This document shows, piece after piece, positions 53,849 to 63,394 of a stretch of 64,000 nt of DNA. Made by a program: the position numbers and the translations under genes. Location of the stretch: the NCBI GenBank assembly GCA_944325545.1, contig CALVAM010000002.1:1-64000 (forward strand). Direction: 5' to 3'. The notes under the pieces were generated by a model. The model did no database searches and had not been told where the DNA came from. It saw nothing but the letters and a program-made list of their open reading frames with translations. Within the stretch, counting starts at the first letter, position 1. Every line of letters starts with the position of its first letter. Source of the DNA: Candidatus Gastranaerophilales bacterium. Lineage in GTDB: Bacteria > Cyanobacteriota > Vampirovibrionia > Gastranaerophilales > Gastranaerophilaceae.

Positions 53849-56800
53849 ATGTTTTTTTTAAATAGAAATTTATTTTCCAATGCAAGAAATTCTAATTTGT
53901 ATGGTGGTATACCAAATAGGGAAATAAATAAAAAAGTAATAGAAAAAGCAGACCAAGTTGTTGGTAAAGTTATTTCTGATAACACTGAAATAAAACAACT
54001 TCCTGAAAGTATTGCAATAAATATAGATTCCTTATTAGCAAATAAAAATATTTTTATAGAAAAAGATAACTCAGAAATAAAATATGAATATGTAACTCAG
54101 ACTCAGACAGAAACAAAAAACGTTAATATTAATATCGATGCTATTATTTCTAATAGTTCTTTAGCAGTTGATTATCGTCAAAATACGGTTAGAACTACAT
54201 CAAAAACACTTTCATATAATACAGCATTTTCAAGAGCAAAAAGTTTAGCAAAACAAGATTTAAATAAATTAGCAGAAGAATTAAGAAATCAAATAAAAAA
54301 ACAAATGGGAAACCAATTTGATGCTTCTAAAGTAGAAGATTTAATAAATCAAGCTATACAAAGAACAATTGATGAGTTTTCAGATAATCAAAAGAAGAAA
54401 AGTCGTTTTAAGCCAAGTTCTAATACAGATGGTTTTGTAGCTTTGAAAAGTGGACTTTTTGGATTAAGAAAACAAGGGACATATAATTTACAAGCACTTT
54501 GTAATACTTTTTTAACAAATTTTAGTAATATTTCTCAAAATAAGCTTCAATATACAGAAACAAAAGAAGTTGTAGTAAAAGTTCCGATTTATAATCTAGA
54601 CACAAATACAAATATAGAAAATAAAAGGACAGAATTAAAAGAAAACAAAGAAGAATTAAAATTCTTAGCAAGTTGCGACTTACCTAATGCAATTCTAGAA
54701 ACAAGTTATGAAAATATTTATAATGACGTATTAAATAATTTAGATGCTGATAATTATAAAAATGCAGAAAAGAATATACAAGATAGAGTAAATCAAGAAT
54801 TATTAAATATAAGTGGTACTCCATCAGAAATAAAAAATAAAACATCAGTAATATTAGGTGATACAATATCATATTACCAAGCCACTTTGGGGTTAGATTT
54901 TAATACATCTCCATATAAAGAAGTATTTGAAAAAGCATTAGATAATACAATAGAAAAAACAATAGATTCAAATACTGAAAAGTGTGATATTGTAAAATTA
55001 ACAGAAGATTTCGAAGCAGAAATTAATTCTGTACTTTGTGAAACAATTTTAGCAACAGAAAGTTCTGTAGAAAGTAATACTCAAACTGTTTCCAGATTAT
55101 CAAGAGCATCAGTTACAGATCCTATAAAAGAAGCCAAACCAACAGATCCTCCAATAGTTACAGAATATCCTGCAAAAACTCCGGGAGGAAGTAGTTTTAA
55201 ATTAATTGATTATACTTATGAAAGAATCCGTACATCAGGAAAAACTCTTACATTAACAAAACCAAATGAAGGAATGAACGGTGCAATACTTAAAATTACG
55301 ACACCAGATGGAGAAACTTCTCAAGTAAAGATTAAAATTGGACCCAAAATACCTAAAAATAAAATAGAAGAGTTAATGAATGTAATAAGAAATCTTCCGG
55401 AAGCAAATATTCAAGATCTTGCAAAAGAAGAATGTATGATACAATTATTTAGTAAAGCAGAACTTTCGACTAATGCTCCTGGTAAAGTTACTGCTGGAAC
55501 CTATAATTTAGCAACAAATGCAATAACAATAGATTGTAATAATATAGAAAAAATAGAACCTGCGGTATTATTGCATGAATTGGGACATGCGGTAGATTAT
55601 ATACCAAATGGAGCGTATTCTATTTCGAAAGAACAAATTTCATCAACAAAAATAAGTGATGCATTTAATGAATTAAAAGATTCAAGTAAAAAAACAGATT
55701 ATTACGCATTCAAAAATAATAGAGAATTTTTTGCAGAATATTATACATATAAATCTTTAGGAGATTCTAACAATAATGCTAAAAAAATATTTAAGAAAAG
55801 AAAGTTCAAATCAGTAAAAGAAGAAATGGATAAAATAATTGAAAACACACGAAAACTTGATTCTGATGTTAGAGTTCGTCAAGACAATAATGAAAATCAA
55901 ACAACATCAGGAAATACTAATAATGGAACAACATCAGGGAATACAACAACAGATCCAAGTAATTCAAATCCTAAGGAAGAAATTACTTCTCCAGTCGAAA
56001 TAGATAAACCGGAATCTCCATCTGGTTCTAATCCATTTGAAGATTCTAGAAATGATATAAATAAATATCCAAATGTCGATAACCCTACAAATAATAATCC
56101 TTGGAATGATGTAAATAACTTCCCAGATATTGATAATTCTGATAAGGATGATTCTTGGAATAATACAAACAATACTTCAAACCCAGGAAATTCTAACGTA
56201 AATAATAATGGAAATACTACAAATACTACTACAGGTAATAATACTTCAAATCCGGGAAATAGTTCTAATGAAACAACTTTACCGGACGATGATACCAGTT
56301 CAAAACCATCTCCTGGTGATGGAATTACGACTGATATAAATACAGGTATAAATGTAGGTGATCTTGTTAATCCTTCTACACCTACTATTCCGGGCGAAGA
56401 TAGTGGTATAACAATTACAGATAGTACAACTAAGGAAGAAGTTATACATTCTTTGATTGATAAAACTATAGATTATTATACAGAAGAAGCAATAAAAGAA
56501 GCTCAAAAAATCTTTGGTGAAGATGCTAATATAAAAATAGATGTTGAATGTACAATTAATGAAGATGGTGAAATTGTTGTAAAAGTAAAAACTACAGTTT
56601 TAGATGATAAGAAAACTTCTACAGGTTCTTCTAATGATGGTTTAATAAATAATAGTAGTGATAATAATAGTAATAATCAAGGAGTTGGTGATATACCTCA
56701 ATATCCATCAGGATATTATCCTGGAGTTGGTATCAACGTAAATGATTATATTAATCCTTCTACAGGTATAATTAACACTGATAGCTTAATTTCGGATTGG

Positions 56801-57661
56801 TCAGCAAGTGGTGGTGAAGTTTATACGTTTAATAATGATTTCGAGATATCAAATATTTATGATTCCATAAATAAAGCTATTGAAACAGGTGATTGGAGTT
56901 CTTTCTTTAATGAAGTTTCTTCTTCTAGTACTGTGGGTATTGGGCCAACGGCAAAAAAATTCGACAGAGACTTGAATATAAGTAGTTCTGGAATAGATAC
57001 TTGGGAAGAATTTGATAAAACAGGATATGAATGGTGGAAAGATCCTGAAAATTCGGCTAGTTTTTTGCCAAGTGAAGGAGTGTATTGTATAAATAAAATT
57101 TTATATACTAATTCAACTGGTGAAAGACAGGAAGGTCCTACAAGAGGTGGAGAAGGAATGATAGAATATAAACGTGGACATTATATGTCAGAAGATGTGT
57201 ATCGTATGTTAAATAATCAATTATCTAAACAAGAAGAATTTGATAAAGAATTAGATAAAATAAAAGAAAATATAAAAGAAGACAAAGATGATAGTATTGA
57301 TGTAAATCACGGACCTTTTGACAGTAGTGATCATACAAGTAGTGTGCTTGATACAGATTTTGGTGAACGTCCCGACAAAATAGTTGAAGACAAAACAGAT
57401 CCTTTCAAAGATAATAACTCTAATAATTCAACAAATAATAATTGGACTTCTAATCAAGGTGGAACAGTTAATAGACCAAGTGCACCTGGTTCAGGGTCAA
57501 ATAATGACATATTTAATAATCCATCTTCAAATAATAGTAATAATTCTAATAATAGAAATCCATTTGGAGGAAATTCTAGTAATTCTTCGACTAGTGGGGG
57601 CAGAACTCAAGGTGGTTCAACCGGTGGATTTGGAGGTAGTAGACCTAATCGAAGATGGTAA
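53849..57661 (+). CDS. Large zincin-domain protein with Asn/Ser/Thr-rich tail
   Basis: 1270 aa. Residues 1-430 are helical and charged. A domain with LLHELGHAVDYIP (His576, Glu577, His580) and REFFAEYYTY (Glu about 629) has the spacing of anthrax-lethal-factor-like (ATLF) zincins. From about 680 a Gly/Asn/Ser/Thr/Pro-rich, probably disordered region follows (SGNTNNGTTSGNTTTDP), with a motif repeated twice (GINVGDLVNPST near 833; GINVNDYINPST near 960) and a second folded segment (about 985-1130). The C-terminus is again Asn/Ser/Gly-rich. No signal peptide or membrane anchor is seen, which is odd for a presumed surface or secreted protein. Strong Shine-Dalgarno TAAGGAG. Confidence 0.6.
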   Translation: MFFLNRNLFSNARNSNLYGGIPNREINKKVIEKADQVVGKVISDNTEIKQLPESIAINIDSLLANKNIFIEKDNSEIKYEYVTQTQTETKNVNINIDAIISNSSLAVDYRQNTVRTTSKTLSYNTAFSRAKSLAKQDLNKLAEELRNQIKKQMGNQFDASKVEDLINQAIQRTIDEFSDNQKKKSRFKPSSNTDGFVALKSGLFGLRKQGTYNLQALCNTFLTNFSNISQNKLQYTETKEVVVKVPIYNLDTNTNIENKRTELKENKEELKFLASCDLPNAILETSYENIYNDVLNNLDADNYKNAEKNIQDRVNQELLNISGTPSEIKNKTSVILGDTISYYQATLGLDFNTSPYKEVFEKALDNTIEKTIDSNTEKCDIVKLTEDFEAEINSVLCETILATESSVESNTQTVSRLSRASVTDPIKEAKPTDPPIVTEYPAKTPGGSSFKLIDYTYERIRTSGKTLTLTKPNEGMNGAILKITTPDGETSQVKIKIGPKIPKNKIEELMNVIRNLPEANIQDLAKEECMIQLFSKAELSTNAPGKVTAGTYNLATNAITIDCNNIEKIEPAVLLHELGHAVDYIPNGAYSISKEQISSTKISDAFNELKDSSKKTDYYAFKNNREFFAEYYTYKSLGDSNNNAKKIFKKRKFKSVKEEMDKIIENTRKLDSDVRVRQDNNENQTTSGNTNNGTTSGNTTTDPSNSNPKEEITSPVEIDKPESPSGSNPFEDSRNDINKYPNVDNPTNNNPWNDVNNFPDIDNSDKDDSWNNTNNTSNPGNSNVNNNGNTTNTTTGNNTSNPGNSSNETTLPDDDTSSKPSPGDGITTDINTGINVGDLVNPSTPTIPGEDSGITITDSTTKEEVIHSLIDKTIDYYTEEAIKEAQKIFGEDANIKIDVECTINEDGEIVVKVKTTVLDDKKTSTGSSNDGLINNSSDNNSNNQGVGDIPQYPSGYYPGVGINVNDYINPSTGIINTDSLISDWSASGGEVYTFNNDFEISNIYDSINKAIETGDWSSFFNEVSSSSTVGIGPTAKKFDRDLNISSSGIDTWEEFDKTGYEWWKDPENSASFLPSEGVYCINKILYTNSTGERQEGPTRGGEGMIEYKRGHYMSEDVYRMLNNQLSKQEEFDKELDKIKENIKEDKDDSIDVNHGPFDSSDHTSSVLDTDFGERPDKIVEDKTDPFKDNNSNNSTNNNWTSNQGGTVNRPSAPGSGSNNDIFNNPSSNNSNNSNNRNPFGGNSSNSSTSGGRTQGGSTGGFGGSRPNRRW

Positions 57662-57769
57662 AAAATTTATTGAATAATTTTATATTTTATTTGGAGATTT
57701 TTCAATTATAAGACTTTTATTTTTTTTATTAATCTTTTAAACTGTTAATATAGATTTAAAAGGAAATAT

Positions 57770-57976
57770 ATGAATTCAAAAGAACAAATAAAAGTAATAA
57801 TTGCAAGAGAGGGTTTAACTGCAAAACGTTTAGCTGATATGCTTACTGAAAAAACTGGTAAAAAATATACTCAAAGTAGTATAAATAATAAAATATTTTT
57901 AAGTTCTTTTAGATATGATGAAGTAAAAACTATTGTTGAAATGCTAGGGTATAAAATAAAGATAGAAAAAGATTAG
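57770..57976 (+). CDS. Small HTH-type protein
   Basis: 68 aa. KVIIAREGLTAKRLADMLTEK with KYTQSSINNKIFLSSFRYDE is a helix-turn-helix of the phage-repressor/XRE-like kind, ending YKIKIEKD. Shine-Dalgarno AAAGGAAA. A lone small gene between the large zincin gene and the subunit-Omp85 pair; it could regulate either. No other phage-like gene is near. Confidence 0.65.
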   Translation: MNSKEQIKVIIAREGLTAKRLADMLTEKTGKKYTQSSINNKIFLSSFRYDEVKTIVEMLGYKIKIEKD

Positions 57977-58119
57977 GATTAAATGTACATCTTAGCTTTA
58001 AAAATATTAAGAAAATTTACAAAATAGAGAAAAAAGCGAAAGTATTATATTATAGACAGGTGAGGAGTTGGATTTGTCAATTTTTTTGATAAATCTAAAG
58101 ATGTAGGGAAATATCGTCT

Positions 58120-58713
58120 GTGAAAAAATTTGTTCTGGGGATACTGTTGCTTTTTTTCAATACTTTAATCTCATTTGCAGATAATACTGCAAGTATGGAT
58201 TTTAGTGTAACAGTACCATCATACGTGCAAATTCAATCTGTAACCAGTCCTGTTTTAGTTGCTAATATCACTGATAGAACAGGAAATTTATATGCACCTC
58301 TTTCAAGTAAATTTAAAGTAATTACAAACAGTAGAAATACAAAAACACTTTATTTAAAAGCAAATACAGTTACGGATAACGGTTATGAAGAAGCAATGTT
58401 TGAACAAGGTGGAAGAGTTTATATAGCATTTGCAAACCTTGCTAAAACTCCTAAATCACAAGCTTTAGCTAATTGTAAAATGGGAGCTTTACCAAAAGAT
58501 AGTCCGGGAATTGTGGCTTATCCAGTTAATTCTATTTTGGGTGCAGAACATAAATATATAAATTCTAAAAATAAATATGAAGTATATGTTAATAATGGAA
58601 CAACTTTTATTACGGTAAATGTTGGGTCTAATGTGCTTAAAAATTCTTTTGCTTCAAATGATCCAAAAGGTTTTTACCAAGCTGTCTTATCTCTAACAGA
58701 AGCTGATATTTAG
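58120..58713 (+). CDS. Pilin/subunit-like secreted protein C, paired with Omp85
   Basis: 197 aa. GTG start with TAGGGA upstream. Signal peptide KKFVLGILLLFFNTLISFA. The body contains ALANCKMGALPKDSPGIVAY and ends NDPKGFYQAVLSLTEADI, aligning with the corresponding parts of protein B at 50601 (AIENAKMG...VIAYPLN; GTYSATVTFT). It is thus a third member of the subunit family, on the opposite strand from the usher operon. It stops 18 nt before the Omp85 gene and is probably cotranscribed with it. Upstream, GATTTGTCA/TGATAAATC (about 58073-58097) can form a hairpin. Confidence 0.65.
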   Translation: MKKFVLGILLLFFNTLISFADNTASMDFSVTVPSYVQIQSVTSPVLVANITDRTGNLYAPLSSKFKVITNSRNTKTLYLKANTVTDNGYEEAMFEQGGRVYIAFANLAKTPKSQALANCKMGALPKDSPGIVAYPVNSILGAEHKYINSKNKYEVYVNNGTTFITVNVGSNVLKNSFASNDPKGFYQAVLSLTEADI

Positions 58714-58731
58714 ATTTTAAAAATTTGGAGT

Positions 58732-60972
58732 ATGGAAATTAATAATAAGAAGAGAGAATATTTTATACAAAAATTAAAGACAATACTAATATTGTCTTTA
58801 ATTTTGTTTAGTTTCCCTGCAAATGCTAATGAAGCTGATTTTTCATATTTTGAACTTGCAAATACAAAGCCGATAAAACTAATAAATCCTTTGTATTTGG
58901 ATACTTCTAAATTAGACAAACCTACATTAAAAATACAAACATCTGCCCCTTATTATGGAGATTTTGATGAATCAGATTATTTCTCCTCAACGATTGACGA
59001 TACACCTGATAATTTTGATTCAAATGCCCCGCCTCAAGCAAATTCACCTCCTATTAATGAAATTGCAAAACCCCAGCCTGAGAATAATCAAAATATTATT
59101 CCTGTTAATGACTTTTTTACACCTCCTGTGAATGAGGAAGTTTCTCCTATTCAAGACGCAGATGAGGTTTATTCTGCTGAAATAAATTCCGATGATAAAG
59201 TTAATTTAGAAGGAAAAATTATAAATAGAATATCAGTTGAAGGTTTGAGGGTTATTCAGCCAAGCTTTATTTATTCAAAAATTAAAACTCAGGAAGGTTC
59301 ATTATTTAATGAAACACTTTTACAACAGGATTTACAAAGATTGTATGCAACAGGTTATTTTACTGAACAGATGACTATAGAACCTAATGAAAATGAAGAT
59401 GGTACTATTGAATTAAAATTTGTTTTAAAAGAAAATCTATTGGTAAGTGATGTTTCCATAGTTGGAAATACTGTAATTTCTTCAATGGAATTAATGCCTT
59501 TTGTAATACCTTTAAAGGGTTTGCCACAAAATATTTATGAAATTAATAATTCAATAGAAAAACTGACAGATTATTATCATTCAAAGGGATACATTTTAGC
59601 AGGAGTAAGTTCTGTAGTTGATGACCCTGATGGGGCTTTAACTTTAAGTATAAATGAAGGAATTATTGATAAAATATTTATCGAAGGTAATGAAAAAACA
59701 AAAGATTATGTAATCGAAAGAAACATAATGACTCAACCCGGTACTGTTTATAATGAAAATTATTTAAAAGAAGACCTTGCAAGAGTTTATTCTACTAAAA
59801 TATTTAAGGAAGTAAATCGGGAAATTTATCCGAGTGATACAGTAGAAGGCGAGTATAATGTTAAAGTAGTGGTGAAAGAAGACTCTTCTAACAGTTTGGC
59901 TGTAGGAGGAGGAATAGATAACGCTCTTGGAGCATTTGGTTCTATTAGTTATAATGAAAACAATTTCTTAGGAAGAGGACAAAGGCTTACTCTTTCAGGC
60001 ATTTTAGGTTCAGGGATTTTATTAAGTGATGCTTCTATAAAAAATAGAATGAATTATCAGTTAGAATTAAGCTTTTTTGAACCGCATTTTCTGAATGCTG
60101 ATAATTCTTTGATGAGTAAGCTTTATTATAGAGATTTAGGGAGCTGGCAAATTCCATTAGCAATAGAACGCAGATTTGGAATGAGTGCAGGAGTAGAGCA
60201 TAAAGTTCGTGGTTATGATAATTTAACTACTAATTTTACTGCTGGAATTGAACATATTAGTTTAAGTGAAGGTGATTTTAATAAAATCTCAGCATTGTAT
60301 GCTAAAAATAATTTAGATATTGCACAAAGAGCTAAACAATTAACCGGTGGGTTTTTCATTAATCTTGCTCCGGGCGTAAAATATTCAACTCTTGATTCAG
60401 AAGATGATCCGCGAAACGGTATTATAGCTAATGCTAAATTTATAGAAGCTATAAGTTTGACTGATTTTAAAAATACAAACGGAAGATTAGCCGGTGGAGT
60501 AACTAAATATTTTCCAGTAAGAAGTAAATCATCTTTTTCTTTAACTGCTCGAGGAGGAGTTAAAGTTCACGGTGATGATATGCCGGAAGTTATGGCGTTT
60601 CGTTTAGGCGGACCTTATACAATAAGAGGTTTTAGAATGAGCGGGGTAGGAACTGGGGATGCGTTTTTAATGGGTTCTGCTGAACTTGCAACGCCTCTTC
60701 CGTTCTCCGACAGAGTAAAATGGGATTTCTTTAAGAAAATAAGACTGACTTTTTTTGTTGATGCAGGAAAGGTATTTGATCCTACAATTTCGAGCGTATT
60801 ATACGATAGACCCAATAGTGCGATTACAGCAGGTATTGGTTTAAAAGTTTATGTTCCTGGAGTTGGACCGATTTCTGTTGATTATGGTATACCTATTACA
60901 AATCCTGGAGAGTACGGCTCTCGCAATGGCTATTTCACTTTTGGTACAGGGGTAAATGGCTTGGGATGGTAA
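58732..60972 (+). CDS. Omp85/BamA-family outer-membrane protein
   Basis: 746 aa. Signal peptide (ILILSLILFSFPANANEA), an acidic Pro/Asn-rich linker of about 120 residues, then about three POTRA repeats (ISVEGLRVIQPSFIYSKI; VSIVGNTVISSMELMPFVI; IFIEGNEKTKDYVIERNI) and a 16-strand-type barrel ending TFGTGVNGLGW. The barrel L6-like motif lies in RLGGPYTIRGFRMSGVG, with the conserved VRGF-type IRGF. It should insert barrel proteins into the outer membrane. Few POTRA domains fit cyanobacterial Omp85. Gene pairing with a subunit-like protein is unusual. Confidence 0.93.
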   Translation: MEINNKKREYFIQKLKTILILSLILFSFPANANEADFSYFELANTKPIKLINPLYLDTSKLDKPTLKIQTSAPYYGDFDESDYFSSTIDDTPDNFDSNAPPQANSPPINEIAKPQPENNQNIIPVNDFFTPPVNEEVSPIQDADEVYSAEINSDDKVNLEGKIINRISVEGLRVIQPSFIYSKIKTQEGSLFNETLLQQDLQRLYATGYFTEQMTIEPNENEDGTIELKFVLKENLLVSDVSIVGNTVISSMELMPFVIPLKGLPQNIYEINNSIEKLTDYYHSKGYILAGVSSVVDDPDGALTLSINEGIIDKIFIEGNEKTKDYVIERNIMTQPGTVYNENYLKEDLARVYSTKIFKEVNREIYPSDTVEGEYNVKVVVKEDSSNSLAVGGGIDNALGAFGSISYNENNFLGRGQRLTLSGILGSGILLSDASIKNRMNYQLELSFFEPHFLNADNSLMSKLYYRDLGSWQIPLAIERRFGMSAGVEHKVRGYDNLTTNFTAGIEHISLSEGDFNKISALYAKNNLDIAQRAKQLTGGFFINLAPGVKYSTLDSEDDPRNGIIANAKFIEAISLTDFKNTNGRLAGGVTKYFPVRSKSSFSLTARGGVKVHGDDMPEVMAFRLGGPYTIRGFRMSGVGTGDAFLMGSAELATPLPFSDRVKWDFFKKIRLTFFVDAGKVFDPTISSVLYDRPNSAITAGIGLKVYVPGVGPISVDYGIPITNPGEYGSRNGYFTFGTGVNGLGW

Positions 60973-60991
60973 ATTAAAACTACTTAATTCA

Positions 60992-61020
60992 TAATGTGAT
61001 AAGTAACTTTATCATAATTT
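60992..61020. terminator. Hairpin between convergent Omp85 and dCMP deaminase genes
   Basis: ATGTGATAA and TTATCATAAT arms around GTAACT, followed by TTTTA on the plus strand. It overlaps the 3' end of the deaminase gene by a few bases. Stem is AT-rich, so strength is uncertain. Confidence 0.5.
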
Positions 61021-61473
61021 TACAGGTTCAGGATGTTCTAATTCTCTTTTAATATCTTCTACTGACACATGAAGAACAGGTGAATTGTCATCTTTTTTTA
61101 AATATACATCAGTAATACCGGCTTGTACTATAAATCTTTTACATAAAATACATATAAAATTATGCCCATAAATATACATAGTAGCACCCATAGAACGATC
61201 TTGTCCTGCCTGAATTATAGCATTTTGTTCCGCGTGGATTGAACGGCAAGTTTCATAACAAGTACCTGATGGAATATTATTTTTTATTCTGTAGCACTCC
61301 CCTCTTTCATAACAAGATTCAACGCCGGAAGGAGTTCCATTGTAACCGGTAGCCTTAATTTTTTTATCCTGACCTACAATAACTGCTCCAACTTGTGCTC
61401 GTAAACAATTAGATCTTGATGAACAAGTCTTTGCCATATCTAAAAAATATTCCGTCCAAGATTTTATTGTCAT
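61012..61473 (-). CDS. dCMP/deoxycytidylate deaminase family protein
   Basis: About 153 aa. Makes dUMP from dCMP for thymidylate synthesis; ComE-type members share the fold. Zinc ligands: SIHAEQNAI (His80, catalytic Glu82) and FICILC (Cys108, Cys111); the usual Pro before the first Cys is Ile here. The Cys-rich insertion CYERGECYRI is typical of dCMP deaminases. An in-frame start at 61521 exists, but ATG at 61473 with GAGGAATAAAT gives the normal N-terminus (TIKSWTEYFLDMAK). Confidence 0.92.
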   Translation of the reverse strand: MTIKSWTEYFLDMAKTCSSRSNCLRAQVGAVIVGQDKKIKATGYNGTPSGVESCYERGECYRIKNNIPSGTCYETCRSIHAEQNAIIQAGQDRSMGATMYIYGHNFICILCKRFIVQAGITDVYLKKDDNSPVLHVSVEDIKRELEHPEPVKL

Positions 61474-61507
61474 ATTTATTCCTCTATTCTTTATAGAAAT
61501 TATACAA

Positions 61508-61532
61508 TAAAAAAGCTGCATTTTATGCAGCT
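61508..61532 (-). terminator. Terminator upstream of the deaminase gene
   Basis: AGCTGCA / TGCAGCT stem with a TAAAA-type loop, followed on the minus strand by a T6 run. It closes the small 53-aa gene upstream. Confidence 0.8.
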
Positions 61533-61597
61533 ATAATATTTAAAGTAAAGTGTAGGGTAAATAGTTTATTGCTTATTACTTTTCGTAATTTCAGCAA

Positions 61598-61759
61598 TTA
61601 AGATTTTACAGCGACTTCCTCTTTGAAATAATCGACGACGGTGTCTAATACATTGTCAAAGAAGAAGTCCAATTCTTCTGATAATGACATATTAATATTG
61701 TTCATTTTTAGATTTTCTGTTTGATTAAATCTTGATAACATTTCATTTTCGATACGCAT
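61598..61759 (-). CDS. Small acidic hypothetical protein
   Basis: 53 aa, beginning MRIENEMLSRFNQTENLK and ending DYFKEEVAVKS. It is acidic and rich in Phe/Asp (SEELDFFFDNVLDTV), probably an amphipathic helix. AGGAAAGGATT 7 nt upstream of the ATG is a strong Shine-Dalgarno and a terminator follows, so it is a plausible single-gene transcript. No known family is recognised. The 212-nt stretch from 61760 to the accC stop contains only the accC terminator hairpin. Confidence 0.5.
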   Translation of the reverse strand: MRIENEMLSRFNQTENLKMNNINMSLSEELDFFFDNVLDTVVDYFKEEVAVKS

Positions 61760-61913
61760 ATTTTTTAATCCTTTCCTAAAAATTCTCGGGTTATCTTTTC
61801 TATTTTTATTTGCTTTTGCTTACAAATTTTATATCGACATATTTAATGAAAACTTTAGGATTTCTCTAGGTTTTGTTACAAATATTTACAAACCTAAAAA
61901 TATTATTATGCTA

Positions 61914-61946
61914 AAAGGTAGCAACATTAACAATGTTACTACCTTT
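61914..61946 (-). terminator. Terminator of the accB-accC operon
   Basis: AAAGGTAGCAACATT pairs with AATGTTACTACCTTT (one mismatch) around a 3-nt loop, 26 nt beyond the accC stop on the minus strand. An AT-rich but weak U tract follows. Confidence 0.65.
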
Positions 61947-61971
61947 AGATTTTTACTTAATTATTAAAAAA

Positions 61972-63324
61972 TTAGTTTTTATTCTTTCTTTTATAATAAT
62001 CTTCAATAAATCCGGTATTAAATTTTCCACTCATAAATACTTCATCCTCAACGATTTCTTGGTGGAAAGGTATTGTTGTTTTAATACCCGTAACAACATA
62101 CTCTTTTAAAGCTTGATACATTCTACGTCTAGCTTCGTTTCTATTTTCTCCCCAACAAATCAATTTACCAATCATAGAATCATAATAAGGCGGAATTGAA
62201 TATCCAGGGTACACGTGAGAATCAACTCTTATACCAAAACCTCCGGGAGCAAAATATCCGTCAATTTTCCCAGGGCAAGGCATAAAATCATTATCAGGAT
62301 CTTCAGCATTTATTCTACATTCTATAGCATGGCCTCTTAATAAAACATCATCTTGGGTGTAACCTAATTTTTGTCCGGAAGCAACAAGAATTTGTTCTCT
62401 TACAATATCAATTTGAGAAATCATCTCCGTAACACAATGTTCAACTTGAACTCTTGTATTCATTTCCATAAAATACCATTTTCCGTCATGATCAAGTAAG
62501 AATTCACAAGTTCCGGCTCCTTCATACTTAATTGCTTTTGCAGCTCTTACAGCTGCTGCACCCATTTCTTTTCTTGTTTTTTCATCAATTGCAGGAGATG
62601 GAGCTTCTTCTAATAATTTTTGATGACGACGTTGAATAGAACAATCTCTTTCTCCTAAGTGAATAACATTTCCAAAAGAATCCCCTAAAATCTGAACTTC
62701 TATATGTCTAGGGTTTTCTAAGAACTTTTCTGCATAAACTCCCGGATTTCCAAAGAATTTTTCGGCTTCCTGCTGACATAAGTTCATATTAGACTCTAAT
62801 TCATCATCATTTCTTACAATTCTCATGCCTTTTCCGCCACCACCTGCTGTAGCTTTAAGAATTATTGGATAACCTGCTTTATGAGCAAATTCTCTAGCTT
62901 GTTCAACGCTTTCCAACAAACCTGTTCCCGGAGTTACAGGAACATTGTTTTCTATCATTGTTTTTCTTGCAGTAGCTTTGTCACCCATTTTTCGCATTGA
63001 TTCTGCTGAAGGCCCAATGAATTTGATACCGTGTTCTGTACAGATATCAACAAAATCTGCTCTTTCTGACATAAAACCATATCCCGGGTGAATTGCATCG
63101 CAACCTGTCATTAATGCAGTTGAGATAATTGCAGGAATGCTTAAATAACTTTGTGAGCTTGGTGCAGGCCCTATACAATATGCATCTGTTGCTAATCTTA
63201 CGTGCAAAGATTTTGCATCTGCTTGTGAATATATTGCTACTGTAGGAATCCCTAACTCTCTACAAGCTCTTATTACTCTTACTGCGATTTCGCCTCTATT
63301 TGCTACCAATACTCTTTTAAACAT
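61972..63324 (-). CDS. accC: Acetyl-CoA carboxylase, biotin carboxylase subunit
   Basis: About 450 aa. ATP-dependent carboxylation of biotin on AccB, first step of fatty-acid synthesis. N-terminal KRVLVANRGEIAVRVIRACR, ATP-grasp loop KATAGGGGKGMRIV, HIEVQILGDSFGNVIHLGER and EMNTRVQVEHCVTEM are diagnostic. ATG at 63324 with AAGGAATAGGAA upstream is preferred over an in-frame start at 63363 inside the repeat. It follows accB after a short repeat-filled spacer. Confidence 0.97.
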   Translation of the reverse strand: MFKRVLVANRGEIAVRVIRACRELGIPTVAIYSQADAKSLHVRLATDAYCIGPAPSSQSYLSIPAIISTALMTGCDAIHPGYGFMSERADFVDICTEHGIKFIGPSAESMRKMGDKATARKTMIENNVPVTPGTGLLESVEQAREFAHKAGYPIILKATAGGGGKGMRIVRNDDELESNMNLCQQEAEKFFGNPGVYAEKFLENPRHIEVQILGDSFGNVIHLGERDCSIQRRHQKLLEEAPSPAIDEKTRKEMGAAAVRAAKAIKYEGAGTCEFLLDHDGKWYFMEMNTRVQVEHCVTEMISQIDIVREQILVASGQKLGYTQDDVLLRGHAIECRINAEDPDNDFMPCPGKIDGYFAPGGFGIRVDSHVYPGYSIPPYYDSMIGKLICWGENRNEARRRMYQALKEYVVTGIKTTIPFHQEIVEDEVFMSGKFNTGFIEDYYKRKNKN

Positions 63325-63344
63325 ATTCCTATTCCTTATAATCA

Positions 63345-63394
63345 GTAAATAGTAAATGTTCACTATTCACTATTCACCAATCACTATTCACTAA
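63345..63394. repeat. Heptamer repeat in the accB-accC spacer
   Basis: Minus-strand copies of the AGTGAAT unit (TCACTATTCACTATTCACC and onward) fill most of the gap between accB and accC. Same family as the larger blocks, again inside an operon of essential genes. Confidence 0.75.

Noticed and set aside
55897-56172. 91-aa minus-strand ORF inside the large zincin gene
   Set aside because: It is an antisense shadow of the low-complexity Asn/Ser/Thr-rich tail.
57384-57677. 97-aa plus-strand ORF overlapping the 3' end of the large zincin gene
   Set aside because: Out-of-frame reading of the repetitive AAT-rich tail; Ile/Leu-rich nonsense with no start signal.
58069-58107. 12-codon leader peptide before the 58120 gene
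   Set aside because: GAGGAG is followed by TTG and a short frame, but the T-rich tract looks more like a hairpin, and no attenuator logic is visible.
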